A stretch of DNA of 64,000 nt, from NCBI GenBank assembly GCA_012999515.1, contig JABEEB010000001.1, positions 682,001-746,000 on the forward strand. The letters run 5' to 3'. A program made the translations under genes and the position numbers. This DNA is from Salifodinibacter halophilus. Lineage in GTDB: Bacteria > Pseudomonadota > Gammaproteobacteria > Nevskiales > Salinisphaeraceae. This document shows positions 8,459 through 20,800 of this stretch, piece by piece; the first letter of the stretch is position 1, and each line of letters starts with the position of its first letter. The notes beneath the pieces were generated by a model, which was given only the letters and a program-made list of their open reading frames with translations, was not told the origin of the DNA and searched no databases.

Positions 8459-9727
8459 TTAGGATGCGGTCGATGCGAGCACACGCTCGAAGATATCGAC
8501 AGCCTTATCGATTTGTTCGCGATCCACGATCAACGGCGGCAGCCAGCGAATCACTTGCTTGCGCGGCCCACAACGCAGCAGCAGTAACCCCTCGGCTTCA
8601 CAGGCGTCAGTTATAGCAGTGGCGAGCTGAGACTCGCTTGTACCGCCGGTCTGCTGGATTTCGACACCGAGCATCAAGCCTTTGCCGCGCACATCGGCTA
8701 CACAGTCATAGCGCGCCGCCAGATCAGTTAGACGTTGGCGTAGATGGGCTCCTTGCGTCGCGGCATTATCGGTTAGGCCTTCTTCTTCGAACACATCGAG
8801 TGTCGCCAAGGCCGCTGCGCAAGCAACCGCGTTACCGCCGTAAGTGCCACCTTGCGAGCCTGGCCCACCGCGCGCCATCGTCTCATTCGACGCTGCAAAA
8901 GCCGACAACGGGAAACCGCTGGCGATCCCCTTGGCGGTTACGACGATATCGGGCTGGACGCCGAAATGGCTGTGGCTCCAGAACTGGCCCGTGCGGCCAT
9001 AGCCGGCCTGGACTTCGTCCACGCCGAGCAACATGCCATGGTGGCTGCAGCGCTCACGAAGCCCGGCCATGAAACGTGTATTGGCCGGCACGAAACCACC
9101 TTCGCCTAGCACTGGTTCGATGAACATCGCCGCCGTATCCGAGGGTGCACTGCAAGTTTCGAGGATACGGTCCAGTTCACGCAGACAAAAATCCGCTGCC
9201 TCGTCTTCGCTCCAGCCGTAATAAAACGCGTGCGGGAATGGCGCCACGACGACTCCACCCATCAATGGCTGCAAGCCGGCACTGTAAGCGGTGCCCGACG
9301 AGGTTAGCGACGCCGCTCCCATGGTCCGGCCATGGAAACCACCTTGAAAGACGATGATGTTGGGCCGGCCAGTGGCGTGACGCGCCAATCGCAATGCGCC
9401 CTCAATGGCTTCGGTACCAGCGTTGGCATAGAACAGCGTATCGATGTCCCCCGGCATCAGCGCACCGAGCCGCTCGGACAGCTGCATAAGCGGTTCGTGC
9501 ATTACGGTGGTGTATTGCCCGTGGATCAGCTTGCCGACCTGTTCTTGGGCCGCGGCGACAACTTTCGGATGACAGTGGCCAGTGCTGGTTACACCAATTC
9601 CGGCGGTAAAATCCAGATAGCGCTGGCCGTCGCTTGTATAGAGATAGCAGCCTTCGCCATGCTCGACATTGACGCCGGTCGCCTGCTTGAGAAGCGGTGA
9701 TAGATAGCCCGGATGCGATCCTGTCAT
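8459..9727 (-). CDS. Class III PLP aminotransferase, 4-aminobutyrate/omega-amino acid type
   Basis: A 422-residue PLP-dependent aminotransferase of full length. The cofactor Lys is K266 in IVVTAKGIASGFP, with the ring-binding Asp at D237 (GVDEVQAGYGRTG). The N-terminal YLDFTAGIGVTSTGH and the FQGGFHGRT block are typical of the GabT/ArgD group. The family moves an omega-amino group from donors such as 4-aminobutyrate to 2-oxoglutarate or pyruvate; the precise donor cannot be read from sequence. It lies downstream of the tartrate dehydrogenase-like gene (82 bp gap) and a TAXI-TRAP transporter on the same strand. This suggests a catabolic unit rather than arginine synthesis, and a separate AstC is present at 43.4 kb. 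Confidence 0.82.
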   Translation of the reverse strand: MTGSHPGYLSPLLKQATGVNVEHGEGCYLYTSDGQRYLDFTAGIGVTSTGHCHPKVVAAAQEQVGKLIHGQYTTVMHEPLMQLSERLGALMPGDIDTLFYANAGTEAIEGALRLARHATGRPNIIVFQGGFHGRTMGAASLTSSGTAYSAGLQPLMGGVVVAPFPHAFYYGWSEDEAADFCLRELDRILETCSAPSDTAAMFIEPVLGEGGFVPANTRFMAGLRERCSHHGMLLGVDEVQAGYGRTGQFWSHSHFGVQPDIVVTAKGIASGFPLSAFAASNETMARGGPGSQGGTYGGNAVACAAALATLDVFEEEGLTDNAATQGAHLRQRLTDLAARYDCVADVRGKGLMLGVEIQQTGGTSESQLATAITDACEAEGLLLLRCGPRKQVIRWLPPLIVDREQIDKAVDIFERVLASTAS

Positions 9728-9808
9728 CGATCTCGTCCTTCTATATGGAATATTTTTCTTTCAGTGTACGCGAACTTGTCCATACCTGCTCCGACACAAC
9801 TTCGCTGA

Positions 9809-10972
9809 TCAGCCAAGGGCCTCGACAACGGCTGTACCAATGTCGTCGGTGGCACGCGGCGCGCCTTGCGCCCCGGTACCGCCCATCGCAACAACGTGTG
9901 CCACAGCCGAATCGAGCCGACGGGCGGCCTCACGCGACGCCGAGTCAACCTCACCCATCCAGTCCAACATCATGGCCGTAGTGCGCAGCATGGCAGTCGG
10001 GTCAGCCTGGTTACGGCCAGCAATATCCGGGGCGCTGCCGTGGGTTGGCTCGAACATGGATGGCACGCTGCGATCGTCGGGATTGATGTTAGCCGAGGGC
10101 GAAACGCCCAGGCCACCGCTGATGGCCGCTGCCAAGTCGGTCAGGATGTCGCCGTGAAGATTAGACGCCACGACCACGTCGAACTGCCACGGCGCCTGCA
10201 CAAATTTCATCGCTGCGGCATCGACAAGCTCATGACGTGTCGCAACATCCGGATATTCGTCGGCAATCGCGTTGAAGCGTTCGGTGTAGAGATCACCCCA
10301 ATATCGCTGGGCATTGCGTTTGGTGATCAGGCACACCTCAGCGTGGCGGTTGTCCTCGCCGAACGCGCGCGGACCAGCGCCATCTCTGCGATCGGCCGCA
10401 CGCTGACGCGCACGCTCGAATCCAGCTCGAATTAACCGGTCCGTGGCCTGGCGGGAAAACACAGCGAGTTGGGTCGCAGTCTCACGCGCGCTTCCGGGCG
10501 CTAACCGCCCGCCCTGATTGACATATTCGCCTTCGCTATTCTCCCGCAGCACAATGAAATCGGTCTCACTGGCCCGTGCATCCGCTAGCGGCAACTGAGT
10601 TCCCGTCAACGGTCGACACGGTCGCTGACAACACCACAAATCGAAATATTTGCGAATTCCAAGCAACGGCGCCAGTGATTCGGCGTCGGATAACACCCGG
10701 CGATCAGGGTCACTGGTAGGGCCTGGATCGCCGAGCGCACCGAGCAATACGGCATCAAATTCGGCCAGTTGGCTAAGATAGTCATCAGGGGCCATCCCCC
10801 CGTTGGCGGCCAACCAAGTATGCGACGGCCATTCGAATTGCGTGGTCTCAATCGACAGCCGCTTATCGCTGTGCGTCAACGCACCTAGCACACGCTCTGC
10901 TTCGGCCACCACTTCCGGGCCGATACCGTCGCCTGGACACACTGCAATCCGCCAATTCCGGTCGGTTGTCAT
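9809..10972 (-). CDS. Tartrate / D-malate dehydrogenase-like (isopropylmalate DH family)
   Basis: A 387-residue member of the NAD-dependent beta-decarboxylating dehydrogenases. Motifs are PGDGIGPEV near residue 13, the substrate motif RENSEGEY (143-150), catalytic Lys K218 and the metal-binding aspartates in NLHGDILTDL (271-280), with GSAPDIAG after. The RENSEGEY form points to tartrate dehydrogenase/decarboxylase or D-malate dehydrogenase rather than LeuB. There is an extra loop of about 18 residues (roughly 190-210, Arg/Asp-rich) before the catalytic Lys. Products would be pyruvate or glycerate derivatives plus CO2 and NADH. It belongs with the neighbouring transporter and aminotransferase. 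Confidence 0.78.
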   Translation of the reverse strand: MTTDRNWRIAVCPGDGIGPEVVAEAERVLGALTHSDKRLSIETTQFEWPSHTWLAANGGMAPDDYLSQLAEFDAVLLGALGDPGPTSDPDRRVLSDAESLAPLLGIRKYFDLWCCQRPCRPLTGTQLPLADARASETDFIVLRENSEGEYVNQGGRLAPGSARETATQLAVFSRQATDRLIRAGFERARQRAADRRDGAGPRAFGEDNRHAEVCLITKRNAQRYWGDLYTERFNAIADEYPDVATRHELVDAAAMKFVQAPWQFDVVVASNLHGDILTDLAAAISGGLGVSPSANINPDDRSVPSMFEPTHGSAPDIAGRNQADPTAMLRTTAMMLDWMGEVDSASREAARRLDSAVAHVVAMGGTGAQGAPRATDDIGTAVVEALG

Positions 10973-11129
10973 AGCCCTACTCGTTTAAATGTTCGGAAAA
11001 AGTACTGGCCAAGCTATGCCTGGCATTCAATCCAACTACAGTCGAGGATGCCCGCGCCATCTCAACCGCACCATGATAGCGACTATAGCGCTCACGACAC
11101 GGAATGGCACCTGCAACGTTTGCCACAAC

Positions 11130-13160
11130 TCAAGCGCCGGCCTGGACTGCGCTCGGCGCCGACGGTCCTCGACCGGCACGCCAGATATTGTAGAGGACCA
11201 CGGTGGCGAGTAACGCGAGGCCAATGACATCGCCTTCCCAGCCCGGCTTTAACGTCAAGATGGCCCCGACAAGCGCCAGTCCGCGCTCGATCCACCCCAT
11301 ATGGGTTTTCAAAAATCCCTGCGTCGCTGCGACAAAGCCAAACATGCCGGCGAGCGCCGTCACGAGTACCCAAAGGCCGTTGTACCAGCTACCGATATCG
11401 ATCAACAGCAACGCCGGATTGAAAAAGAAAATAAACGGCAGAATCACAGTGCGCAGATCGTAGGTGAAACCCTGAACACCGGTGGCAATCGGGTCGGCGC
11501 GCGATATGGCCGACGCCGCATAGGCGGCCAACCCAACCGGTGGCGTATCGTCGGCCAAAATGCCGAAATAGAACACAAATAGATGAATCGCGACGAGCGG
11601 CACTGCTATGCCGGATTGGTCGGCAAGATTCGCGATGACTGGCGCCACCAGGGCTGCCATAACGATGTAGTTGGCCGTCGTCGGCAGACCGATCCCTAGA
11701 ACCAAAGACGTGATCGCAGCCAGAATCAACACGATCCAGATACTGCCCCCGGAGACCGTGCCAAGAATCTGGGTCAGACCGTAGCCCAGATTGGTCATGG
11801 TCACCATGCCAACAATAATTCCGGCTGCCGCGGTGGCAACGGCGATGGTGGTCATGTTGCGAGCGCCGATCGCGAAGCCATTAAACACGTGAACAAGGCC
11901 CTGCCACAGGCCGAGGATAATGCCGCGTTGATCGCGCCAACCGCGATATATCTCCTGCAGCAGGATCAACCCGATTAGCATAAAGGTGGCGTTGAGTGCG
12001 CTGCGGGCGGGCGTAAGGTGGACCCACATGAGTTCATAGAGCAAAAACGCAACCGGCAGCAGATAATGCACGCCTTTGAAAAAGGTCGGCCAAAATGCCG
12101 GCAGCTCAGCTCGTGGCATGCCTTCGAGCCCCAACTTGAGGGCTTCGAGGTGGACCACGAATAACAAACCGATATAGGTCAGCGCCGCCGGGACGATCGC
12201 GTAGGTAATAAGCTCCGAGTACGGTATATTGAGAAACGTCGCCATGATGAACGCGGCCGCACCCATGATCGGCGGCATGAGTTGGCCGTTGACCGAAGCT
12301 GCAACTTCGATCGCACCAGCTTTCGTCGCCGGGTAGCCGGTGCGTTTCATCAACGGAATCGTGAACGTGCCGGTAGTCACTGTATTGGCTGTCGACGACC
12401 CCGAAATAACGCCAGTCATCAAACTGGCAACAACCGACGCCTTGGCCGGACCGCCGCGATAACCACCAAGCCCGCTGTAGGCCAGATCCACGAAATATTG
12501 GCCTGCCCCCGCTCGATCAAGCAACGCGCCGAATAAAACGAACAGGAAAATAAACGTCGCGGAGACCTGGATCGGCGTGCCCCAGATCCCCTCTGTCGTC
12601 ACATAAAGTTGCTGGACGATTTGCGACCAGTCATAACCATTGTGCAGATAGATGATGTCGGGCGGCTCAATCGGAATAATGCCGGCCGGGCCCAGCGCGC
12701 CATAAATAATCGTGATAGCGGTGATGATGGGCAGCGCGAAACCGACGATACGTGTCGCCGCCACAGCCAGAAGCACGAGCAACACGGAGCCGATCCAGAC
12801 GTCACGCGTGATCGGCACGCCCCCTTGGACGGCGGTCAGGTTGTAGTAATCAAAGAATACGTAGAGCGCTGAAGCAACCGCGACGAGCGCTAGCAGCCAG
12901 TCATACCACGGAATCCGATCAGTGGCGCCACGCCGGTGCGGATAGGCGAGAAACGCTAGTGCAAAGCCGAACGCCAGATGGATCGAGCCGACTTTCTGCG
13001 GGTTCAGTGTGCCGGTATAACTCGCATAGAGCTGAAAGAGGCTCCACGCGACAGCGATTAGCGCCAGCAACCAGCGCTGCCAAGCCGCGCGCGGCTGACG
13101 ATCGCCGCGGTCGCTCGCTTCGATATTGCTGGCTGATTCGGTATTTGGCATCTCGCCCAT
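11130..13160 (-). CDS. TRAP transporter fused permease (4TM-12TM), TAXI type
   Basis: A 676-residue, very hydrophobic inner-membrane protein combining the small and large membrane subunits of a TRAP transporter, as in TAXI systems. About 16-18 helices are visible. The DctM-like signatures include GVISGSSTANTVTTGTFTIPLMK and GIGLPTTANYIVMAALVAP. TRAP transporters use the Na+ or H+ gradient to import organic acids captured by a periplasmic binding protein. The matching TAXI binding-protein gene is 91 bp upstream on the same strand, separated by a terminator-like hairpin. Confidence 0.9.
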   Translation of the reverse strand: MGEMPNTESASNIEASDRGDRQPRAAWQRWLLALIAVAWSLFQLYASYTGTLNPQKVGSIHLAFGFALAFLAYPHRRGATDRIPWYDWLLALVAVASALYVFFDYYNLTAVQGGVPITRDVWIGSVLLVLLAVAATRIVGFALPIITAITIIYGALGPAGIIPIEPPDIIYLHNGYDWSQIVQQLYVTTEGIWGTPIQVSATFIFLFVLFGALLDRAGAGQYFVDLAYSGLGGYRGGPAKASVVASLMTGVISGSSTANTVTTGTFTIPLMKRTGYPATKAGAIEVAASVNGQLMPPIMGAAAFIMATFLNIPYSELITYAIVPAALTYIGLLFVVHLEALKLGLEGMPRAELPAFWPTFFKGVHYLLPVAFLLYELMWVHLTPARSALNATFMLIGLILLQEIYRGWRDQRGIILGLWQGLVHVFNGFAIGARNMTTIAVATAAAGIIVGMVTMTNLGYGLTQILGTVSGGSIWIVLILAAITSLVLGIGLPTTANYIVMAALVAPVIANLADQSGIAVPLVAIHLFVFYFGILADDTPPVGLAAYAASAISRADPIATGVQGFTYDLRTVILPFIFFFNPALLLIDIGSWYNGLWVLVTALAGMFGFVAATQGFLKTHMGWIERGLALVGAILTLKPGWEGDVIGLALLATVVLYNIWRAGRGPSAPSAVQAGA

Positions 13161-13185
13161 CGAACAAACTCAACTCGTACGAATC

Positions 13186-13216
13186 AAAAAACCCCGGCCG
13201 AGACCATCGACCGGGG
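13186..13216 (-). terminator. Internal terminator/attenuator between TAXI binding protein and permease
   Basis: On the minus strand a CCCCGG / CCGGGG stem (13-base loop, partly able to pair further) is followed at once by six T residues. It lies between the binding-protein stop (13252) and the permease start (13160). The form is that of a partial rho-independent terminator, which would give excess binding protein over permease, as is usual for binding-protein-dependent transporters. Confidence 0.6.
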
Positions 13217-13251
13217 CCGAGGACCGGCCAACTTGACGCGGTCCTTTCCAG

Positions 13252-14253
13252 TTAAGCGGCCGACGGTTTCACATCGTCCGGCACTTTGATTCCGTGCGAC
13301 TCGAAGAACGCCACCGCGCCGGGATGCAGCGGTATCGACATTCCCTTAAGCGCCGTTTCCAGCTTGAAGAATTTCTTTAAGTTCGGATTCTGAATATCGT
13401 TATAGAACGCGTCGATATTTTTATCGAATACGACATTCATGAACTGCTTGACCGTTTTCTTCGACAGGTCGGCGGTGGTCAGAAGCATGGCCTTAAGCGT
13501 AACCGCGCGCACATCGTTATCCACGCCCGGATACGTGCCCCCGGGAATGGTCACACCAGTGTAGAAGGAGTACTTATCGTGCAACTGGTCTATTTTGGAC
13601 TGCGGCAAGCTCACCAGCTTGATGGGCGCGGTCTGGGCGGCTTCGGTGATCGCTGACGCACCCAGGCCGACGCTATAGAACATCGCATCGATCTTGCCAT
13701 CGCGCAGCAGGCCAACCGCATCGCCGGAGCTGCCACGCACTGGTGACTTCAGATCATCGAGGCTCAGGTCATAGGCCGCAAACAGATGCTTGACGTCCTG
13801 CTCGGTACCGGAGCCGATATCACCGACGTAGACGCGTTTATTCGCCATATCGGCAATGCTATCGATGTCGGCATCCTTGCGCGCCAGAATCTGAATGGTC
13901 TCCGGATAAAGGACCGTGACACCGCGAAGGTTCTTAATGGCGTTGTCCTGGAATGCCTGGATGCCAGCGCCATGATAGGCGTAATAAGCCACGTTATTCT
14001 GGCTGATGCCCATCTGAAGCTGGCCTTTACCGATCGCCCGGCAGTTATAGACCGAAGCGCCAGTGGAGCGTGCATTGGCACGAATCGGCACGTCAGCCTC
14101 GTTGACGATTTTCGACATGCCAACCGCGGTCGGATAGTACAGTCCGCTGGTCGACCCGGACCCCATGGTGATAAACGTTTTGGCCGCCGCCATCGAAACT
14201 ACGCCGAAAACGAGCGACACAGCGAGTGTGATCTTGAGACATCTGAACATCAT
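13252..14253 (-). CDS. TAXI-family TRAP transporter substrate-binding protein
   Basis: A 333-residue periplasmic protein. The signal peptide is residues 1-24 (MMFRCLKITLAVSLVFG then SMAAA). The mature start FITMGSGSTSGLYYPTAVGMSK is the hallmark of the TAXI group (NMT1-like fold), followed by STGASVYNCRAIGKGQLQMG. It captures an organic anion, often glutamate, 2-oxoglutarate or another carboxylate, and delivers it to the fused permease encoded next. The substrate is not determined; the dehydrogenase and aminotransferase downstream suggest a hydroxy-dicarboxylate or amino acid. A single gene promoter is expected in the 290-bp upstream gap. Confidence 0.88.
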   Translation of the reverse strand: MMFRCLKITLAVSLVFGVVSMAAAKTFITMGSGSTSGLYYPTAVGMSKIVNEADVPIRANARSTGASVYNCRAIGKGQLQMGISQNNVAYYAYHGAGIQAFQDNAIKNLRGVTVLYPETIQILARKDADIDSIADMANKRVYVGDIGSGTEQDVKHLFAAYDLSLDDLKSPVRGSSGDAVGLLRDGKIDAMFYSVGLGASAITEAAQTAPIKLVSLPQSKIDQLHDKYSFYTGVTIPGGTYPGVDNDVRAVTLKAMLLTTADLSKKTVKQFMNVVFDKNIDAFYNDIQNPNLKKFFKLETALKGMSIPLHPGAVAFFESHGIKVPDDVKPSAA

Positions 14254-14270
14254 GGCGAGGCGTTCTCCGG

Positions 14271-14546
14271 TTACCGCGAGACAGTTACGTGCGAGAGGCT
14301 AGCAGTATCAGTGGCTGACACAACCTTAGAATCGACATCAATTGGTCGCATTCGCCATCGAACGACAACCCGACATCCGACCGGCTTGGCAGCTTCCCCC
14401 GTATCTGACGCAGCCAATGCATACGGCACTTCACCGTGTGTGGCGTACTTATCGCCGAAGGTATCACCTGCGACATGCTTGGCCCCAGCGACGGTTTTAG
14501 GCCAATACCGCCAAGACAACGATTCGCCGGGATGTACACCATTCAC
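14271..14546 (-). CDS. Possible small ORF coupled to tadA, unassigned
   Basis: A 91-codon frame starts with GTG overlapping the tadA stop in a GTGA arrangement and ends before the TAXI gene. The predicted protein (MNGVHPGESLSWRYWPK at the start) is hydrophilic, has no signal peptide or membrane helix and matches no family I recognise. A second frame of 85 codons starting at 14542 competes with it. Third-position GC is only moderate. It may be a small real gene or merely open spacer. Confidence 0.2.
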   Translation of the reverse strand: MNGVHPGESLSWRYWPKTVAGAKHVAGDTFGDKYATHGEVPYALAASDTGEAAKPVGCRVVVRWRMRPIDVDSKVVSATDTASLSHVTVSR

Positions 14547-15052
14547 GAAGACATTTCGTCAGCCACCGATCGCTCGCAATCGTCAAACTGACTGCATGAG
14601 ACACCACTGCGACGCGCCCGAAAGAATGAGCGCAATAAGTGCCGGCTTGCATCGGCGCCCACGCCGGCTTCGACGGCAACTCGATGATTCAAGCGCGGTT
14701 CGCTTAAGACGGAAAAAACGGACTGCACCGCGCCGGCACGCTCGTCCAACGCACCGAACACAACCCGCGCCAGCCGGGCCTGAATGATCGCCCCCGCGCA
14801 CATCGCACAGGGCTCAAGCGTGGTGTATAGCGTGGCGCCCGGCAAGCGATAGTTACCGGTGCGCGCGGCAGCATCGCGCAACGCGCCGATTTCGGCGTGC
14901 GCGCTCGGATCAGTCGCACCGATCGGTTGGTTGCGCCCCACGCCAATAACGCACTCGTCACGCACCAGCACAGCCCCCACCGGCACTTCGCCGGCTTGAC
15001 CTGCGCGACGCGCTAAATCAAGCGCCTCGTTCATCCATTGTTCGTCAGTCAT
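14543..15052 (-). CDS. tadA: tRNA-specific adenosine deaminase
   Basis: A 169-residue zinc deaminase that converts A34 to inosine in the anticodon of tRNA-Arg(ACG), an essential wobble modification. The active-site HAE is at residues 52-54 (H52, catalytic E54), and the zinc cysteines are C82 and C85 in PCAMC. The N-terminal helix MNEALDLARRAGQAGEVPVGAVLV is characteristic. A C-terminal extension rich in Arg and Ser ends DEMSS. The gene lies downstream of ftsB on the same strand after a 121-bp gap, where ispD would be found in many gammaproteobacteria. Confidence 0.93.
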   Translation of the reverse strand: MTDEQWMNEALDLARRAGQAGEVPVGAVLVRDECVIGVGRNQPIGATDPSAHAEIGALRDAAARTGNYRLPGATLYTTLEPCAMCAGAIIQARLARVVFGALDERAGAVQSVFSVLSEPRLNHRVAVEAGVGADASRHLLRSFFRARRSGVSCSQFDDCERSVADEMSS

Positions 15053-15173
15053 GAGCTACGGACAGGACCGTTTTATTACATATAATTGAGGCGCAACGAT
15101 CATACCGGCTTTGCCAATACGACGGCCGTTGAGAGTCCGGTATATCAGCGCGGCGATTTAGTCAATAACGATG

Positions 15174-15491
15174 TTATTTCTGGTCGTCCTGGGCCAGCTC
15201 GGTGTTCCGACCATCTGCTTTGTCGGCCGTCAGAAAAAATGTCTCGTTTTTCCCAACCATACCCATTTCGTGACGCGCCAGTCGCGCCACACCAGCGGTA
15301 CCATTTTTCAAATCGCGAATGCGGGCGGCCAGTTGCTGGTTGTCAGCACGTTGCTGTTTGTTCGACGCTTGAATGCGATCGAGCCGATTCTGGAGGCGTT
15401 GCACCTGCCCGAGGCTGCCCTCGCCGATCCACAGTCGATACTGCAAGCCGGCCAAAACGACAACCAGCACGATTAGTATAATCCGGCCCAT
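15174..15491 (-). CDS. ftsB: Cell division protein FtsB (septum formation initiator)
   Basis: A 105-residue bitopic membrane protein of the divisome FtsQLB complex. Residues 3-20 are a single transmembrane helix (IILIVLVVVLAGLQYRLW), followed by a periplasmic leucine-zipper coiled coil (about 28-72) and the GVARLARHEMGMV segment typical of FtsB. The open frame continues upstream into eno to 15593, but family length and the short cytoplasmic start MGR place the ATG at 15491. It follows eno by 37 bp, the usual gammaproteobacterial order. Confidence 0.88.
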   Translation of the reverse strand: MGRIILIVLVVVLAGLQYRLWIGEGSLGQVQRLQNRLDRIQASNKQQRADNQQLAARIRDLKNGTAGVARLARHEMGMVGKNETFFLTADKADGRNTELAQDDQK

Positions 15492-15528
15492 GATCGGTTG
15501 ACGCGCCGCGCCGTGGGGTTGCCCACCA

Positions 15529-16842
<1,314 letters not shown>

Positions 16843-16913
16843 TTATACGCTATCGCAGCTACAGCCGCGACAAGCAACGAAAAATTTTATTTGAGTACGG
16901 GCGAGGATACGCA

Positions 16914-17747
16914 TCACACTTCCGGTCCGATGACGCCGGCTTGTTTGACGACGTTATCCAACTCGACAAGCGTGGTCAGCAACTCCCGCATCTTCGCGAG
17001 CGGCCAAGAATTGGGGCCATCGCAAAGGGCCTCGTCAGGACGCGGATGCGTTTCCATGAAAAGCGCACTGACGCCAGCCGCGACCGCTGAGCGAGCCAAA
17101 ACGGGAATGTGCTCGCGCGCGCCGCTGGACGTCTTACCCGCCCCACCCGGCAATTGCACCGAATGGGTCGCGTCGAATACGACCGGCGCGCCGTGGTCGC
17201 GCATCATCGCCAATGAACGCATATCAACCACGAGATTATTATATCCGAAGGCAAATCCGCGCTCGCAGACCAACACCGATTCACCCCCGGCCGCTCGAGC
17301 CTTGGCGACGACGCTCGCCATTTCACCCGGCGCCATGAACTGCCCTTTCTTGATGTTGACCGGCCGGCCGCTGGCCGCGGCAGCCTGGATCAGATCGGTC
17401 TGACGGCATAGAAACGCCGGAGTCTGCAGCACATCGACGACGTCGGCGACTGGCTCGATCTGCTCACGTTCGTGAATATCGGTCGTTACCGGCACACCGA
17501 TTTGACGCTTCACGGCCTCGAGTGTTTTCAAACCGGCATCGAGGCCCGGACCTCGATAACTGTCATTCGACGAGCGATTGGCTTTGTCGAACGATCCCTT
17601 GAATACGTAACCGATACCAAGATCACGGCAAATCTCGGCAACTTCGCCAGCGACTTCAACAGCCAGGGCCTCAGATTCAAGGCTGTCCGGCCCGCTGATA
17701 AGACATAGCGGCTGATCGACGTCTACGTTAATACCAGCAACATTCAT
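16914..17747 (-). CDS. kdsA: 3-deoxy-D-manno-octulosonate 8-phosphate synthase
   Basis: A 277-residue cytosolic aldolase condensing phosphoenolpyruvate with arabinose 5-phosphate to give KDO 8-phosphate, precursor of the LPS inner core. Family blocks are [56 protein letters not shown] and [12 protein letters not shown]. Full length. It sits between pyrG (6-bp gap) and eno, the standard arrangement, so it is probably cotranscribed with both. Confidence 0.96.
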   Translation of the reverse strand: MNVAGINVDVDQPLCLISGPDSLESEALAVEVAGEVAEICRDLGIGYVFKGSFDKANRSSNDSYRGPGLDAGLKTLEAVKRQIGVPVTTDIHEREQIEPVADVVDVLQTPAFLCRQTDLIQAAAASGRPVNIKKGQFMAPGEMASVVAKARAAGGESVLVCERGFAFGYNNLVVDMRSLAMMRDHGAPVVFDATHSVQLPGGAGKTSSGAREHIPVLARSAVAAGVSALFMETHPRPDEALCDGPNSWPLAKMRELLTTLVELDNVVKQAGVIGPEV

Positions 17748-17753
17748 GGTGAT

Positions 17754-19439
<1,686 letters not shown>

Positions 19440-19486
19440 CTAGCGGATCAGCGGCCAGAGAGCAACGCGGGTGGGCGCCTGTAGCC

Positions 19487-20800
19487 TCATGAATCTGGCG
19501 GCTGACCGTCGGTAGCCGGATCGCCGACTAGCTCGTGACACCACTTAAAACCGGCACCTCGGCCCAACCACAAGTCGATCTCGGGGTGGCGCCAGGCGTC
19601 GGCTACCGCAATCAATGTGCCATGCGCGTAGACCAACGGTGCGCGCTCACGCAGCCATAACGGCCAGCCATGCGCGTAGAACCAGCGACCAAGGCGCGTA
19701 GTCCCATCATCGGCGCGTGCGAGTCGTTCGCCGCCGCGACGAAAGTCAATCGTGAGTGGGCTGCGCGCCGCCCCATCGCCCACCAAACACAGTCGACCGG
19801 CCTCGCCAGGCAAATCAATCGATGTGCCGTCATGCCAGTCGATCGATCCGCTCGGTGCGGGTCCCAATCGCCGCATGACCCAGACCGCACCGGCGAACAC
19901 ACGCAATTCGGTATGCCCGAATTCGACGCGCGGGCTGGCGTGGGGCCGCGCATCGAGAAGCCGTTCGAATTCGTCAATATGACAACTCGCCGGCGTATCC
20001 CTCCCAAGCTCGGCGAGCCAGTGCCGAAGCGCAGCGGCACGGCGAGCGGGCGTCAACTCGGTAAGCACCGCGAGTGACAGGCGACGACTGTCGATGCGTG
20101 CATGACTCAGATCGATGCGGGCCAATGCCGCCATGGCTTCGGCCGCGTCGGCAGCATGGCTCGCGCTTCGTGCCAGCGTGCGTTCGGCAGCCGGGAACGC
20201 CGCGGTTAGCATCGGCCAGAGCGTTTCGCTCAGCCGCCCGCGCGCCAGTGCGGTATCGGCATTGCTCGGATCCTCGATCCAATCGATGCCGTGTTGAACG
20301 ACATAATCGGCGATGACCCAATGTTCGACATGACGCCAGGGCCGCCACTGCCAGCCCGCTCCAAGCGGAGCCAGCGCCGGCATAGCCGCTGTTCCAGCGA
20401 CGCCAGCACCGCGCAAAGCTTGCAGCAGCATCGTCTCGGCCTGATCACGCGCATGATGGGCGGTTACCAGCCACTCGTCCGGTGCGATATGCGTGGCCAG
20501 CGCTGCGTAGCGCGCCCGCCGCGCGGCAGCTTCCGGGCCATCGGCGCGATACGCCCTGGTCGCAACCGGCAACACCTCGAGATCGATTGCGAGCGCGCGA
20601 CAAGTATGGCTGCAGTGAGCGGCCCAATCATGGGCTCGATCGGCCAGATCGTGCTGAACATGGAGCGCGCGCAGCCGATTGCGCGGGACAATGCGGCTGA
20701 CGACGTGCAACAGGGCTGTCGAATCATGGCCGCCGCTGTAGGCGACGACCAAGCGCGTATCTTCGTTTAGTTGTTTAAACGCGTCAGTTAGCTGGCTCAA
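19487..20800 (-). CDS. tilS: tRNA(Ile)-lysidine synthase
   Basis: A 437-residue ATP-dependent enzyme that attaches lysine to C34 of tRNA-Ile(CAU), switching it from Met to Ile decoding. The PP-loop SGGHDS is at residues 22-27, and [19 protein letters not shown] follows as in TilS. The C-terminal domain is present. Its start overlaps the accA stop by 4 bp, so the two are probably coupled. The accA-tilS-pyrG order is usual for the group. Confidence 0.93.
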   Translation of the reverse strand: MSQLTDAFKQLNEDTRLVVAYSGGHDSTALLHVVSRIVPRNRLRALHVQHDLADRAHDWAAHCSHTCRALAIDLEVLPVATRAYRADGPEAAARRARYAALATHIAPDEWLVTAHHARDQAETMLLQALRGAGVAGTAAMPALAPLGAGWQWRPWRHVEHWVIADYVVQHGIDWIEDPSNADTALARGRLSETLWPMLTAAFPAAERTLARSASHAADAAEAMAALARIDLSHARIDSRRLSLAVLTELTPARRAAALRHWLAELGRDTPASCHIDEFERLLDARPHASPRVEFGHTELRVFAGAVWVMRRLGPAPSGSIDWHDGTSIDLPGEAGRLCLVGDGAARSPLTIDFRRGGERLARADDGTTRLGRWFYAHGWPLWLRERAPLVYAHGTLIAVADAWRHPEIDLWLGRGAGFKWCHELVGDPATDGQPPDS

